NCBI GenBank assembly: GCA_002772895.1
Contig: PFCS01000040.1
Span: forward strand, 1 to 40,771
Direction of reading: 5' to 3'
Length of the DNA stretch: 40,771 nt
Source: Parcubacteria group bacterium CG10_big_fil_rev_8_21_14_0_10_36_14
Lineage (GTDB): Bacteria > Patescibacteriota > Patescibacteriia > GCA-002772895
Positions 1 through 6,429 of this stretch are shown here, one piece after another (the stretch's first letter is position 1; every line of letters begins with the position of its first letter). The notes under the pieces are model-generated. The model was not told the DNA's origin. It saw nothing but the letters and a program-made list of their open reading frames with translations, and searched no databases. A program made the translations under genes and the position numbers.

Positions 1-96
1 AAATTATTTGACATATCCACCACTTTAATGGTTTTGACCATATTTTTCTAATTGGGTGGTGCGTTCAGTTTAGATTATTGCAAGAATGATCAACCC

Positions 97-125
97 TTGA
101 CTGTTTTTTAAATTTATGCTATTAA
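97..125 (+). promoter_or_regulatory. Promoter of the secreted NlpC/P60-like gene
   Basis: TTGACT (97-102) and TATTAA (120-125) are separated by 17 bp, as in a sigma70-type promoter. Transcription would start near 132, only a few bases before the SD of the next gene, so the leader would be about 12 nt. Confidence 0.5.
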
Positions 126-143
126 CTATGAATGGAGGATGCA

Positions 144-704
144 ATGAAAAATATGTCAGTAGTATTATTGATTTTTTGTTTGCCATTGCTTGTAAACGCA
201 GAGGAGAAGAAGAAAGTGGCAACAGAAGATACGCTCCTTTATAAATTAGATCTTTTTCCTTCATATCTCAAAATGATTAAGAATAGTGTTGGAAGCAGGG
301 TATTTAGAAATTTATTTTATATAATCAAAGGGAAAGGCGAAGATGCTTTACAGAACGGAAATTTATCTTGCGCGTATTTTGTAAGTACGATTTTGCGCCA
401 GTTTGATTTAATAAAAGAATGGCGAACGTCAGTAGATGGTTTGACGGAAGAAATGGAACGATGCGGTTGGAAGAAAATTTCGAAACCACGCAAAGGCGCG
501 GTAATCGTTTGGGATAAGATATATTTTAGTCATTCCGAAGGATGGCATGGACATATCGGATTTTATATCGGTGGCGGTTGGACAATCAGCACAAGCTCTT
601 TGAGACGGACGCCGGCATATCGCTACTGGCAAGCATATGGCAATTCAAAAAAAAGAAGAAAGATAATTGCAATTTATTGGCATAAAAAATTGGAGAAAAA
701 GTAA
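144..704 (+). CDS. Secreted NlpC/P60-like cysteine hydrolase (putative)
   Basis: Predicted exported protein of 186 residues. Residues 1-19 form a signal peptide with a hydrophobic core ending in VNA, so it should act outside the membrane. The body has the layout of NlpC/P60 or CHAP papain-fold peptidases: a Cys in LSCAYF (C76), then, after a KGAVIVWD-type strand, HGHIGFYIG with H135/H137 as candidate catalytic His. Such enzymes cut peptidoglycan stems, but the match is by motif order only and the fold is unproven. The ATG at 144 is chosen over the one at 132 because GGAGG (134-138) lies 5 bases before 144 and overlaps the earlier ATG. It forms a single-gene unit: its own promoter upstream and a terminator directly at the stop codon. 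Confidence 0.72.
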   Translation: MKNMSVVLLIFCLPLLVNAEEKKKVATEDTLLYKLDLFPSYLKMIKNSVGSRVFRNLFYIIKGKGEDALQNGNLSCAYFVSTILRQFDLIKEWRTSVDGLTEEMERCGWKKISKPRKGAVIVWDKIYFSHSEGWHGHIGFYIGGGWTISTSSLRRTPAYRYWQAYGNSKKRRKIIAIYWHKKLEKK

Positions 705-732
705 AATGCTCTGTGTACGCAGAGCATTTTTT
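704..732 (+). terminator. Intrinsic terminator after the NlpC/P60-like gene
   Basis: A 10-bp perfect stem (704-713 with 720-729), a 6-nt loop and a T run to 732. It starts on the last base of the stop codon. It also has T residues on the other strand, so it may serve convergent ebfC. Confidence 0.88.
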
Positions 733-741
733 AATTTACGG

Positions 742-1041
742 CTAAAACCCGGGAATTCCCAGATTGCCAAGACCGCCCGATTCGCGCATTTTTTTTGCCA
801 TTTGTTTTTGCGCCTGTTTTGTTGCTTTTCTGTGGGCGATCTTGATAAGTGTTTCCAAATTATTTTTTTTCTCCGGAGTAAGTAGCGATTCGTTTATCCG
901 GATATCGTGGAGTTCCATATTGCCATCCAAAGTGAGGACGACTCCACCTTCGCTTGCGGTTGTTCTTTGCGAGGAAAGTTCGGATTGCATTTTTTTTGCT
1001 TGTTCCTGCATATTTTTTAACCCCTTGAGTTTATCAAACAT
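742..1041 (-). CDS. ebfC: YbaB/EbfC nucleoid-associated protein
   Basis: 99-residue YbaB/EbfC family protein; members are small dimeric DNA-binding proteins, often encoded beside dnaX/recR, which are not seen here. The family pattern is clear: N-terminal helix with LKNMQEQAKKMQSEL, a central strand region GGVVLTLDGNMELHDIRI, a C-terminal helix rich in Lys/Gln, and a Gly-rich tail. Length is normal for the family (about 100). The start has no SD; the ATG follows an A/T stretch, like the other conserved genes here. It is convergent with the upstream secreted hydrolase and divergent from the small membrane peptide at 1158. Confidence 0.93.
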   Translation of the reverse strand: MFDKLKGLKNMQEQAKKMQSELSSQRTTASEGGVVLTLDGNMELHDIRINESLLTPEKKNNLETLIKIAHRKATKQAQKQMAKKMRESGGLGNLGIPGF

Positions 1042-1111
1042 AGAATTTTTTATTAAGTTTTTAGTTATAATATTATATAGTAAACCAAATTTTTATTTTT
1101 AGGTCAATATT

Positions 1112-1140
1112 TTGACATTGATACAAAAATTTTATAATAT
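1112..1140 (+). promoter_or_regulatory. Promoter of the 55-aa membrane peptide
   Basis: TTGACA (1112-1117) with an A/T -10 region TATAATAT (1133-1140); the 17-bp option is TAATAT at 1135-1140. An AGGAGG SD follows at 1148-1153. Confidence 0.55.
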
Positions 1141-1157
1141 TAACATAGGAGGAAAAA

Positions 1158-1325
1158 ATGTTTGGCAAAAAAAGAAAACTTTTTTTTGGACGTTACTACA
1201 TGTCAATGTCGGACTCTTTAAAAAAAATTATTTTGTGTATTGCTTTTTTTCTTTTTCTCGCGTTAGTTTTGTTTTTTATTTGTTATGCCATTAATTGGCA
1301 TTCATACGCTTTGCCGAAATTTTAA
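1158..1325 (+). CDS. Small single-pass membrane protein, unknown
   Basis: 55-residue protein that I do not recognise. The N-terminus is basic (MFGKKRKLFFGRYY) and one long hydrophobic segment covers about residues 22-46 (from KKIILCIAFF to FFICYAINW), so it is probably a single-pass inner membrane protein with the basic end inside. It is supported by context, not homology: a promoter with TTGACA, an excellent SD (AGGAGG at 1148-1153, 4 bases before the ATG), and an intrinsic terminator 3 bases after the stop. An overlapping longer frame starting at 1112 uses the -35 box as its start codon and is not credible. Confidence 0.72.
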   Translation: MFGKKRKLFFGRYYMSMSDSLKKIILCIAFFLFLALVLFFICYAINWHSYALPKF

Positions 1326-1327
1326 AA

Positions 1328-1352
1328 CCCTTGGGCGATCCCAAGGGCTTTT
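1328..1352 (+). terminator. Intrinsic terminator after the 55-aa peptide gene
   Basis: CCCTTGGG (1328-1335), loop CGAT, CCCAAGGG (1340-1347), then CTTTTA. The T tract is short but the stem is strong. Confidence 0.82.
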
Positions 1353-1402
1353 ATATACCGACGGTTTTAGAAAATAATGTAGCGGGTGGATATAATCCTA
1401 TA

Positions 1403-1431
1403 TTGAAATTAAGGATATATATTGCTATCAT
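1403..1431 (+). promoter_or_regulatory. Promoter of cca, predicts a leaderless mRNA
   Basis: TTGAAA (1403-1408), 17 bp, TATCAT (1426-1431). The cca ATG is at 1440, 8 bases after the -10 box, where transcription itself should begin. No SD could fit in such a transcript. Confidence 0.5.
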
Positions 1432-1439
1432 AATAATAT

Positions 1440-2924
1440 ATGAAGTTAGATAAAAAGATTATAAATAAATTTGATAAAACCCTCAAAGAGCAGGGTATTT
1501 TTGATTTAACACATAAATTGCAGAAAAAATTTGGTAAAGCGGAATTTTATTTAGTTGGCGGAAGCGTAAGAGATATATTAATAGGTAGGCAGATTAAAGA
1601 TATAGACTTATTGGTGCGAAAGGTTAAGGTTAAGAATTTGGAGCGTGAGCTCAAAAAAATAGGAAAAGTCAATCTTGTCGGCGAACGTTTCAGTGTGTTG
1701 AAATTTCGTAAAGATAAATCATCAAATGAAATTGATATTGCTATTCCGCGCAAGGATTTTGCATATGGTACCGGTAGATATAAAGATTTTAAAATTAAAT
1801 CAGACCCTAATTTGCCGGTAAATGAGGATTTATCACGTAGAGATTTTACAGTTAACTCAATAGCTTGGAACATCTTGGATAAAAAACTGGAAGATCCTTT
1901 TAATGGATTTTATGATTTGAAGAAAAAAATTATTCGTGCAGTTGGCGACCCAAAAGAAAGGTTTCGTGAAGATTATTCCAGGATGCTTCGTGCAATACGT
2001 TTCGCAATTCAGCTCGGATTTATAATTGATAAAAAGACATTGGAAGCAGTTAAAAATAATATTGGGCATATTAACGATAAAGTAAAGGGAGAGCGTAAAG
2101 TTCCGTATGAGGTTATTGCGGGAGAATTTTTAAAAAGTTTTAATGCCAATCCGATAGAGACGATTAATATGTATATGAAATGCGGAGCATTGAAGTTTTT
2201 GATGCCCGAGGTTTTAAAAATGAAAGGGTGTAGCCAGCCAAAAGAGTTCCATAGCGAAGGCGATGTATTGACCCATACCCTTTTAGCTTTAAAAAATTTG
2301 GATTCAAAATTATTCAAGAGTTATTTTAAAGAACCGCCTCAACTTACAACAAAAGTTGCAATTCTTTTTCATGATGTGGCAAAACCTGTTACGAAAAAGA
2401 AAATGGGCAATAAAATCGTTTTTTATAATCATGATAAAAAAGGCGCAGAAATTGCTAAGAAAATTATAGACCGACTAAAGCTTACATCGCCACCTGACGT
2501 TGGTATTGATGGAGAAGAGGTGGAATGGCTCATAAAAAATCATTTACTCTTTATGCATAGCGCGCCGGAAAAGATGAAAAAAACGACGATAGAAAAGTAT
2601 TTATTTAATGATAGATTCAGTGGTATGGCTCATATGCAGTTATTTTTGGCAGATGCTAGCGCTACACGTCCTGCGGGAAAAGCACCGGATCTAACGCGAT
2701 TTAAGAAAGCAATGAAAATTATAAAAGCAATGAAGCCAGAAAGAGAACCACAGTTGCCAAAATCTTTTTTGGATGGTAATGAGATAATGAAAATAGAGCA
2801 TTTAAAACCCGGACCAAAAATAGGTGAAATTTTGAAATCTCTTCGCGAGGAACAACTAAGCGGTAGAATCAAAAATATAACAGAAGCAAAAAAGTTTGTG
2901 AAAAAAAAATACCCCGTTAAATAA
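1440..2924 (+). CDS. cca: CCA tRNA nucleotidyltransferase with HD domain
   Basis: Class II CCA-adding enzyme or poly(A) polymerase family member, 494 residues; it builds or repairs the 3'-CCA end of tRNAs in the cytoplasm. The nucleotidyltransferase head shows GGSVRD (40-45), the metal-binding DIDL (54-57), RRDFTVNSIA (133-142), and the ERFREDYSRMLRAIRFA helix (about 173-189). An HD phosphohydrolase domain follows, with VLTHT near 276-280, HD at 311-312 and a further His-Asp at 331-332, which is common in bacterial CCA enzymes. Bacterial poly(A) polymerases share the head, so strict CCA activity is inferred. The gene has no SD and probably begins at the transcription start. Confidence 0.93.
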   Translation: MKLDKKIINKFDKTLKEQGIFDLTHKLQKKFGKAEFYLVGGSVRDILIGRQIKDIDLLVRKVKVKNLERELKKIGKVNLVGERFSVLKFRKDKSSNEIDIAIPRKDFAYGTGRYKDFKIKSDPNLPVNEDLSRRDFTVNSIAWNILDKKLEDPFNGFYDLKKKIIRAVGDPKERFREDYSRMLRAIRFAIQLGFIIDKKTLEAVKNNIGHINDKVKGERKVPYEVIAGEFLKSFNANPIETINMYMKCGALKFLMPEVLKMKGCSQPKEFHSEGDVLTHTLLALKNLDSKLFKSYFKEPPQLTTKVAILFHDVAKPVTKKKMGNKIVFYNHDKKGAEIAKKIIDRLKLTSPPDVGIDGEEVEWLIKNHLLFMHSAPEKMKKTTIEKYLFNDRFSGMAHMQLFLADASATRPAGKAPDLTRFKKAMKIIKAMKPEREPQLPKSFLDGNEIMKIEHLKPGPKIGEILKSLREEQLSGRIKNITEAKKFVKKKYPVK

Positions 2925-2936
2925 GCGGGGTGATTT
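2911..2936 (+). terminator. Terminator overlapping the cca stop
   Basis: Stem 2911-2918 with 2924-2931 (ACCCCG against CGGGGT plus a wobble pair) and loop AAATA that contains the stop codon. The T tract GATTTT is weak. Confidence 0.65.
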
Positions 2937-2939
2937 TGA

Positions 2940-3131
2940 CTATTTTAGGAAATGGTCGCAAAAGTCAAGATATTTTGTTGCAATTTCATGTTTTTCATTA
3001 AATTGCCAAAACTTGTCGAAGCCATATTGTAAAAGTCCAAAAAATATTTTGATTGCAAGAGCTGAAGGAGTGGGTTGAAGCGCATAACTATCATTAAGGT
3101 GTTCGGATGAAGCAAAATTTTTATGAACCAT
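2940..3131 (-). CDS. Small protein, unknown, SD-led
   Basis: 63-residue protein with no recognised family. It starts MVHKNFASSEHLNDSY and is rich in aromatic residues toward its end (KIFFGLLQYGFDKFWQF), with no clear membrane segment and two or three probable helices. The start at 3131 is chosen because AAGGAG lies about 7 bases before it on the minus strand; an upstream in-frame ATG at 3209 would have to read through the SD and the promoter. It is convergent with cca and divergent from the pseudouridine synthase gene, whose start region overlaps its promoter. It may be real because promoter, SD and ORF line up, but there is no homology support. Confidence 0.55.
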   Translation of the reverse strand: MVHKNFASSEHLNDSYALQPTPSALAIKIFFGLLQYGFDKFWQFNEKHEIATKYLDFCDHFLK

Positions 3132-3149
3132 TTTTCTTCTCCTTTTTAA

Positions 3150-3178
3150 AAAATAGCATACAATTTTATATATGTCAA
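3150..3178 (-). promoter_or_regulatory. Promoter of the 63-aa gene, overlapping the next gene's start
   Basis: On the minus strand TTGACA (3178-3173), 17 bp, TATTTT (3155-3150), with TGC before the -10 as an extended element. The -35 covers the first codons of the divergent RluA-family gene, so the two transcription units probably interfere. Confidence 0.5.
3159..3164 (+). promoter_or_regulatory. -10 box of the pseudouridine synthase gene
   Basis: TACAAT ends 7 bases before the ATG at 3172, again predicting a leaderless transcript. No good -35 is visible 16-18 bp upstream. Confidence 0.4.
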
Positions 3179-4080
3179 TAATAAAAGTTAAAAAAGAAGA
3201 CAAGGACAAACGATTGGATAAATTTTTGATAGAAAAAATACCCAGGCATTCAAGAAATTACTGGCAAAAACAAATTAGAGCTGGTTTGGTTTTGGTAGAT
3301 AATAAGCGGGCAAAAGTGCATGAATTTTTGAAAGAAAATAACAAGGTTTCAATAAAACAAGAAAGTAAGAAAATAAATAATAAAAAAAATAAAACACAGC
3401 GGAAATATAATTTACTGCATGAAGATAAAAATTATTTGATAGTTGAAAAACCGGCAGGAATGCTGACACATCAAACAGGTGGAGAAAATGGTTTGGCAGA
3501 TGCTCTTCTAAAGGATTATCCGGAGATAGAAGGCGTGGGAGACGAGTATCGCTGGGGGATCGTTCATCGTTTAGATAGAGATGTGAGTGGAGTTTTGTTG
3601 GTAGCAAGAACGAAAATATTTTTTAAGCATATAAAAAAACAATTCAAAGAGCGTAAAGTTAAAAAAAATTATTTGGCACTGGTCTATGGTGAAATACAAA
3701 AAGATGAAGATGACATTAAATTTGTAATTGCGAGAGCCAAAGAAGGCAAGATGGCCGCGAGACCGGAAGAGAGTGAAGGAAAAGAAGCTACTACTCATTT
3801 TGATGTTTTGAATCATTACAAAAATTATACATATTTATGTGTGCAGATTTTAACTGGCAGAACGCATCAAATTCGCGCTCATATGTTGGCATACAATCAT
3901 CCAATTGTCGGAGACAATATCTATCATCTGCGAAAACAAAAAATAAAAACTCCTTGCGAACTGGGTAGAATTTTTCTACATTCACATATTATTGGATTTA
4001 AAAACTTAAAAGGCGAACGAGTAGAGTATGAAAGCAAATTGCCGGTTGAATTGAAAAATTGTTTAAAAAAATTAAAATAA
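3172..4080 (+). CDS. RluA/RluD-family 23S rRNA pseudouridine synthase
   Basis: 302-residue pseudouridine synthase of the RluA family, which isomerises uridines in rRNA (or tRNA) in the cytoplasm. An S4-type RNA-binding domain occupies about residues 1-60 (KRLDKFLIEKIPRHSRNYWQ...). The catalytic domain has VEKPAGMLTH, the active-site motif HRLDRDVSG (132-140) with catalytic Asp135 where the family has HRLD-x-x-(T/S)SG, and GRTHQIRAHM (229-238). S4 plus catalytic domain fits RluD- or RluC-like enzymes, but the target uridine cannot be read from sequence. gmk follows 4 bases after the stop, so the two are co-transcribed. Confidence 0.93.
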   Translation: MSIIKVKKEDKDKRLDKFLIEKIPRHSRNYWQKQIRAGLVLVDNKRAKVHEFLKENNKVSIKQESKKINNKKNKTQRKYNLLHEDKNYLIVEKPAGMLTHQTGGENGLADALLKDYPEIEGVGDEYRWGIVHRLDRDVSGVLLVARTKIFFKHIKKQFKERKVKKNYLALVYGEIQKDEDDIKFVIARAKEGKMAARPEESEGKEATTHFDVLNHYKNYTYLCVQILTGRTHQIRAHMLAYNHPIVGDNIYHLRKQKIKTPCELGRIFLHSHIIGFKNLKGERVEYESKLPVELKNCLKKLK

Positions 4081-4084
4081 TTCT

Positions 4085-4657
4085 ATGGAATTTAATCCAA
4101 AAAATTTAATTGTAATAACCGGACCATCAGGCGTTGGAAAAACAACAATAGCTTTAGAATTATTGAAAAAAAATAAAAGTATTAAGCGGGTCGTAACCTA
4201 CACTACCCGTAAGAGGAGAGACAGTGAGCGTGATGGCAGAGATTATAATTTTATAAGCGAAAAAATTTTTAAGATAATGCTTGATAGAGGAGAATTTTTT
4301 GAGCACGCAAAGGTTTATGAAAATTTTTATGGGAACAGCTTAAAGGATATAAAGAAGCTTTGCAAAAAAAATAGATTTGTTCTGATGGTTTTAGATATTC
4401 AAGGCGCGGAAAAAATAAAAAAAGAAATTCCGAGGGCAATTAGCATTTTTTTAATGGCAGAGTTGAGAGAGCTGTCAGAACGGATTAGGAAACGTGGTAA
4501 AATTTTGCCCAAAGATTTCGGGACGCGCACAAAGCTCGCAAAAAGAGAAATAAATAAGGCGCGCTTATTTGACTATATAATTAAAAATGAACCGGGGAAA
4601 ATAGATAAGACAATAGAAAGGATTAAAGAAATATTAGAATTAAAAAAATCCGCTTGA
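4085..4657 (+). CDS. gmk: Guanylate kinase
   Basis: 190-residue guanylate kinase that phosphorylates GMP/dGMP with ATP. The P-loop GPSGVGKT is at 13-20; TYTTRKRRDSERDGRDYNFI carries the GMP-binding Arg and Tyr residues; GEFFEHAKVYENFYGNS and VLDIQGAEKIKK follow in family order. Size is normal for bacteria (about 190-210). It lies 4 bases downstream of the pseudouridine synthase gene with no SD of its own. The stop is TGA, placed exactly where the terminator begins, which is good evidence that TGA is not recoded. Confidence 0.95.
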   Translation: MEFNPKNLIVITGPSGVGKTTIALELLKKNKSIKRVVTYTTRKRRDSERDGRDYNFISEKIFKIMLDRGEFFEHAKVYENFYGNSLKDIKKLCKKNRFVLMVLDIQGAEKIKKEIPRAISIFLMAELRELSERIRKRGKILPKDFGTRTKLAKREINKARLFDYIIKNEPGKIDKTIERIKEILELKKSA

Positions 4658-4676
4658 TTGACAAGGCGGTTTTTTT
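4650..4676 (+). terminator. Terminator after gmk, with a -35-like box in its loop
   Basis: CCGC-TTG pairs with CAA-GGCGG (one bulged base), followed by seven T (4670-4676). The loop region contains TTGACA (4658-4663), which may also act as the -35 of the next gene. Confidence 0.78.
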
Positions 4677-4694
4677 ATGGTTAGATATTATAAT
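4658..4694 (+). promoter_or_regulatory. Promoter region of the FGase-like gene
   Basis: TTGACA (4658-4663) is 17 bp from TTAGAT (4681-4686); a better -10, TATAAT, lies at 4689-4694 but lacks a good -35. Either start gives a leader with the SD AAGGAGG before the ATG at 4718. Confidence 0.45.
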
Positions 4695-4717
4695 GCTCGT
4701 TTTATAAGGAGGAGAAG

Positions 4718-5404
4718 ATGCAGATAAAATTTGTAAACGTTTTTGAAGGTAATATTCCGATTGTAATTACCGTACCACATGATGGGAGTTTGGGTAGATT
4801 AATAACAGTTGATTTGCCAATAAGGCGGCCAGAACGGCAAAATGACGAAGGGACGCTTTTTTTAGGCGCCGATATCCGCGATTGTATGAAAGAAAAATTT
4901 GGTTTTAGGCCATATCTTATTGTGCAGAATGTAGAAAGACGTCGATTGCGCAGGTATATAATACTTAATTATTATGAAAAAGTTTTGAAGTGCGTGAAGG
5001 AATGCCTTGAAAAATGGGGAAAGTGCATACTTTTTGACTTGCATGCATTTCAACATCAACCAGTAATTGGAAATTTTGATATTATGCTTGGGACTAATCA
5101 CAGGCAAACGGTTTGCGGAAATATTGATTTGGAATTTGGCAGACGACTTGCCAACTGGGTTCTGTGGGGTACCGAGCCGTTTGATAGGCGCAATATGTAT
5201 ATTTATATTCCGGATGGAGAATCTCGGGATGGTGAAAAATTTTGCGCGAGCAAAGATTTTACTTTAGTAAAATGGATAAAAAATAAGGAGCCGAGGAGTA
5301 GCGCCATCCAACTGGAGATTTATAAAGATTGGTTCATAAGTATAGATAAGTTAAGACGTTTAGCAAAGATTATTTCATTTGCAATTATTGCAACATCAAT
5401 CTAA
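4718..5404 (+). CDS. N-formylglutamate amidohydrolase-like protein
   Basis: 228 residues with the sparse signature of the N-formylglutamate amidohydrolase family (FGase, PF05013-like), a zinc hydrolase fold: VITVPHDGS (PHDG at 20-23), FDLHAF (107-111) and an IQLEI strand (197-201). In the family these supply metal ligands and the acidic catalytic residues. Classical members end histidine degradation by hydrolysing N-formylglutamate, but no hut genes are present and such an organism is unlikely to degrade histidine, so the true substrate is unknown. The ATG is fixed by the SD AAGGAGGAG. It stands alone between a terminator with promoter and a downstream terminator. Confidence 0.72.
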   Translation: MQIKFVNVFEGNIPIVITVPHDGSLGRLITVDLPIRRPERQNDEGTLFLGADIRDCMKEKFGFRPYLIVQNVERRRLRRYIILNYYEKVLKCVKECLEKWGKCILFDLHAFQHQPVIGNFDIMLGTNHRQTVCGNIDLEFGRRLANWVLWGTEPFDRRNMYIYIPDGESRDGEKFCASKDFTLVKWIKNKEPRSSAIQLEIYKDWFISIDKLRRLAKIISFAIIATSI

Positions 5405-5430
5405 AACTCCGAGCGTATGCCCGGAGTTTT
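5403..5430 (+). terminator. Terminator after the FGase-like gene
   Basis: A 9-bp stem AAAACTCCG (5403-5411) with CGGAGTTTT (5422-5430). The T run is part of the stem and is followed by ATAATA. Confidence 0.75.
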
Positions 5431-5457
5431 ATAATATAAATAACTACCGCTTACCGG

Positions 5458-5628
5458 TTACTTTTTTTTTGCTGTCTTTATGCATTTTGCGCAAACTTTT
5501 TTCTTTTTTCCATCAATGGTTTTTGATTGAAGGTTGATATTTTGCCTGCGCAAGGTCTTTATGTTTGAGTGGCTGCGAGATGCGGCTTTTTTGCTTCCGC
5601 GTCCGCAGATATCGCATCTTTTGGACAT
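5458..5628 (-). CDS. rpmB: Ribosomal protein L28 (zinc-binding form)
   Basis: 56-residue L28, shorter than usual annotation cutoffs. It begins MSKRCDICGRGSKKAASRSH and ends with KKKKVCAKCIKTAKKK. The two CxxC pairs (C5/C8 and C46/C49) mark the zinc-binding version of this large-subunit protein; RSHSNIKTLRRQNINLQ is the conserved middle. L28 usually travels with rpmG (L33), but here it is alone on the minus strand. There is no SD; the ATG follows TAAATTATT. It shares a compact divergent promoter region with the repeat-bearing membrane protein at 5762. Confidence 0.93.
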   Translation of the reverse strand: MSKRCDICGRGSKKAASRSHSNIKTLRRQNINLQSKTIDGKKKKVCAKCIKTAKKK

Positions 5629-5635
5629 AATAATT

Positions 5636-5662
5636 TACTAATTACTGATTACTAATTACTAA
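5636..5662. repeat. TTACTAA-type tandem spacer upstream of rpmB
   Basis: Degenerate tandem copies of TTACTAA / TTACTGA fill the short rpmB leader. Similar low-complexity spacers recur between ribosomal protein genes in this window. Confidence 0.6.
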
Positions 5663-5689
5663 TATAACAGGCATTACTAAATAAGTCAA
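5661..5689 (-). promoter_or_regulatory. Promoter of rpmB
   Basis: On the minus strand TTGACT (5689-5684), 17 bp, TATATT (5666-5661), with TGT in front as an extended -10. Its -35 is four bases from the -35 of the divergent gene. Confidence 0.65.
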
Positions 5690-5693
5690 GGAC

Positions 5694-5722
5694 TTGACAA
5701 AAAGCAAAAATTATGGTAACAT
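5694..5722 (+). promoter_or_regulatory. Promoter of the repeat-bearing membrane protein gene
   Basis: TTGACA (5694-5699), 17 bp, TAACAT (5717-5722) preceded by TGG. Together with the rpmB -35 it makes the inverted pair AGTCAA-GGAC-TTGACA. Confidence 0.65.
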
Positions 5723-5761
5723 TTACATAAGTTGTTTGACAAATCCAAAAGGAGGATTGAA

Positions 5762-6343
5762 ATGCTAAAAAATATGAGCAATAAAAGAAAAACCTTGTTT
5801 TGGAACGCGGTTGTAATGATTATTTCATATATTGCGTATGTTATCACTTATATGATTATCGGAAAATTAGAGAGTAGTATTCTCGTCGTCGCCTTCGCCA
5901 CTCTCGCCGCCACTCTCGCCGCCTTCGCCGCCACCGCCTTCGCAACCGTCTTCATCACCCTCGACACCACCGCCTTCGCCGCCACTCTCGCCGCCTTCGC
6001 CGCTTTCCCCGTCTTCTCCGTCACTCTCGCCATTTTTGTCGCTAAAGACAACAGAGTCGGTTTTTGGAAAGTTATTCCGCTCTACTCACTGCAAACCGCC
6101 CTTGTTTTTCTAATCTTCAGCTACGCGCCTTACGCGAGTTTTGTAATGATTGGTGTCTATGGTTTGACAGTTGTCTATCTCCTTGTGATTGAGCCAAAGC
6201 TCATTATTCATTTAAAAGCCAATCCACCAGTAAAAACAGAACAAGAAGAAATTCTAAATGGCGCTTATCGCAGTTCGTTGGTTGAGTCCGGCCGCTACAT
6301 CCCCGGATTCCGCCTCTGGCTTTTCAAGCTGTTGGTTCATTAG
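5762..6343 (+). CDS. Multi-pass membrane protein with GC-rich internal repeats, unknown
   Basis: 193 residues, family not recognised. It has a hydrophobic segment near residues 13-35 (NAVVMIISYIAYVITYMIIG), then a long Ala/Phe/Leu/Thr-rich hydrophobic stretch (about 42-95) built from units such as FAATLAAFAA, then FWKVIPLYSLQTALVFLIF and VMIGVYGLTVVYLLVI, and a soluble tail. About four to five membrane segments are likely. The DNA under residues about 40-95 is far richer in G+C than its surroundings and made of GCC-TTC-GCC and GCC-ACT-CTC-GCC units. The start follows AGGAGG (5750-5755); an earlier in-frame TTG at 5732 would read through the SD. Own promoter and terminator. Confidence 0.75.
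   Translation: MLKNMSNKRKTLFWNAVVMIISYIAYVITYMIIGKLESSILVVAFATLAATLAAFAATAFATVFITLDTTAFAATLAAFAAFPVFSVTLAIFVAKDNRVGFWKVIPLYSLQTALVFLIFSYAPYASFVMIGVYGLTVVYLLVIEPKLIIHLKANPPVKTEQEEILNGAYRSSLVESGRYIPGFRLWLFKLLVH
5899..6043 (+). repeat. In-frame GC-rich tandem repeat inside the membrane protein gene
   Basis: A 22-bp identical stretch occurs at 5910-5931 and 5982-6003, 72 bp (24 codons) apart, inside a broader array of 9- and 12-base units (CTCGCCGCC, TTCGCCGCC). All spacings seen keep the reading frame. Confidence 0.8.
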
Positions 6344-6362
6344 AACCCGGCTTTTAACATTC

Positions 6363-6389
6363 CCCGCATCAAACAAGATGCGGGTTTTT
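6363..6389 (+). terminator. Terminator after the repeat-bearing gene
   Basis: CCCGCATC (6363-6370), loop AAACAA, GATGCGGG (6377-6384), T5. Confidence 0.92.
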
Positions 6390-6390
6390 C

Positions 6391-6418
6391 TTGATTTTTT
6401 TAGGAAAGCGTATATAAT
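6391..6418 (+). promoter_or_regulatory. Promoter of the site-2 protease gene
   Basis: TTGATT (6391-6396), 16 bp, TATAAT (6413-6418), beginning directly after the preceding terminator. The ATG is at 6430, leaving a leader of about 5 nt. Confidence 0.6.
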
Positions 6419-6429
6419 AATAGGAAGTT

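Noticed and set aside
1112-1294. 60-codon ORF overlapping the small membrane peptide gene
   Set aside because: Its start codon is the TTG of the -35 box, and it is out of frame with the well-supported SD and ATG at 1158.
4657-4676. Possible TGA recoding (as in Gracilibacteria or SR1)
   Set aside because: The gmk TGA is at the expected protein end and inside the terminator; the DUF2914, scpA and dacA-like genes also end at TGA at normal lengths. No gene here needs TGA read-through.
5848-6051. Minus-strand ORF of 67 codons with a Lys/Ala/Val/Arg-rich histone-like sequence opposite the GC-rich repeat
   Set aside because: It is the antisense reading of GCC-rich repeat units that the SD-led membrane protein gene uses; it has no SD, promoter or terminator of its own.
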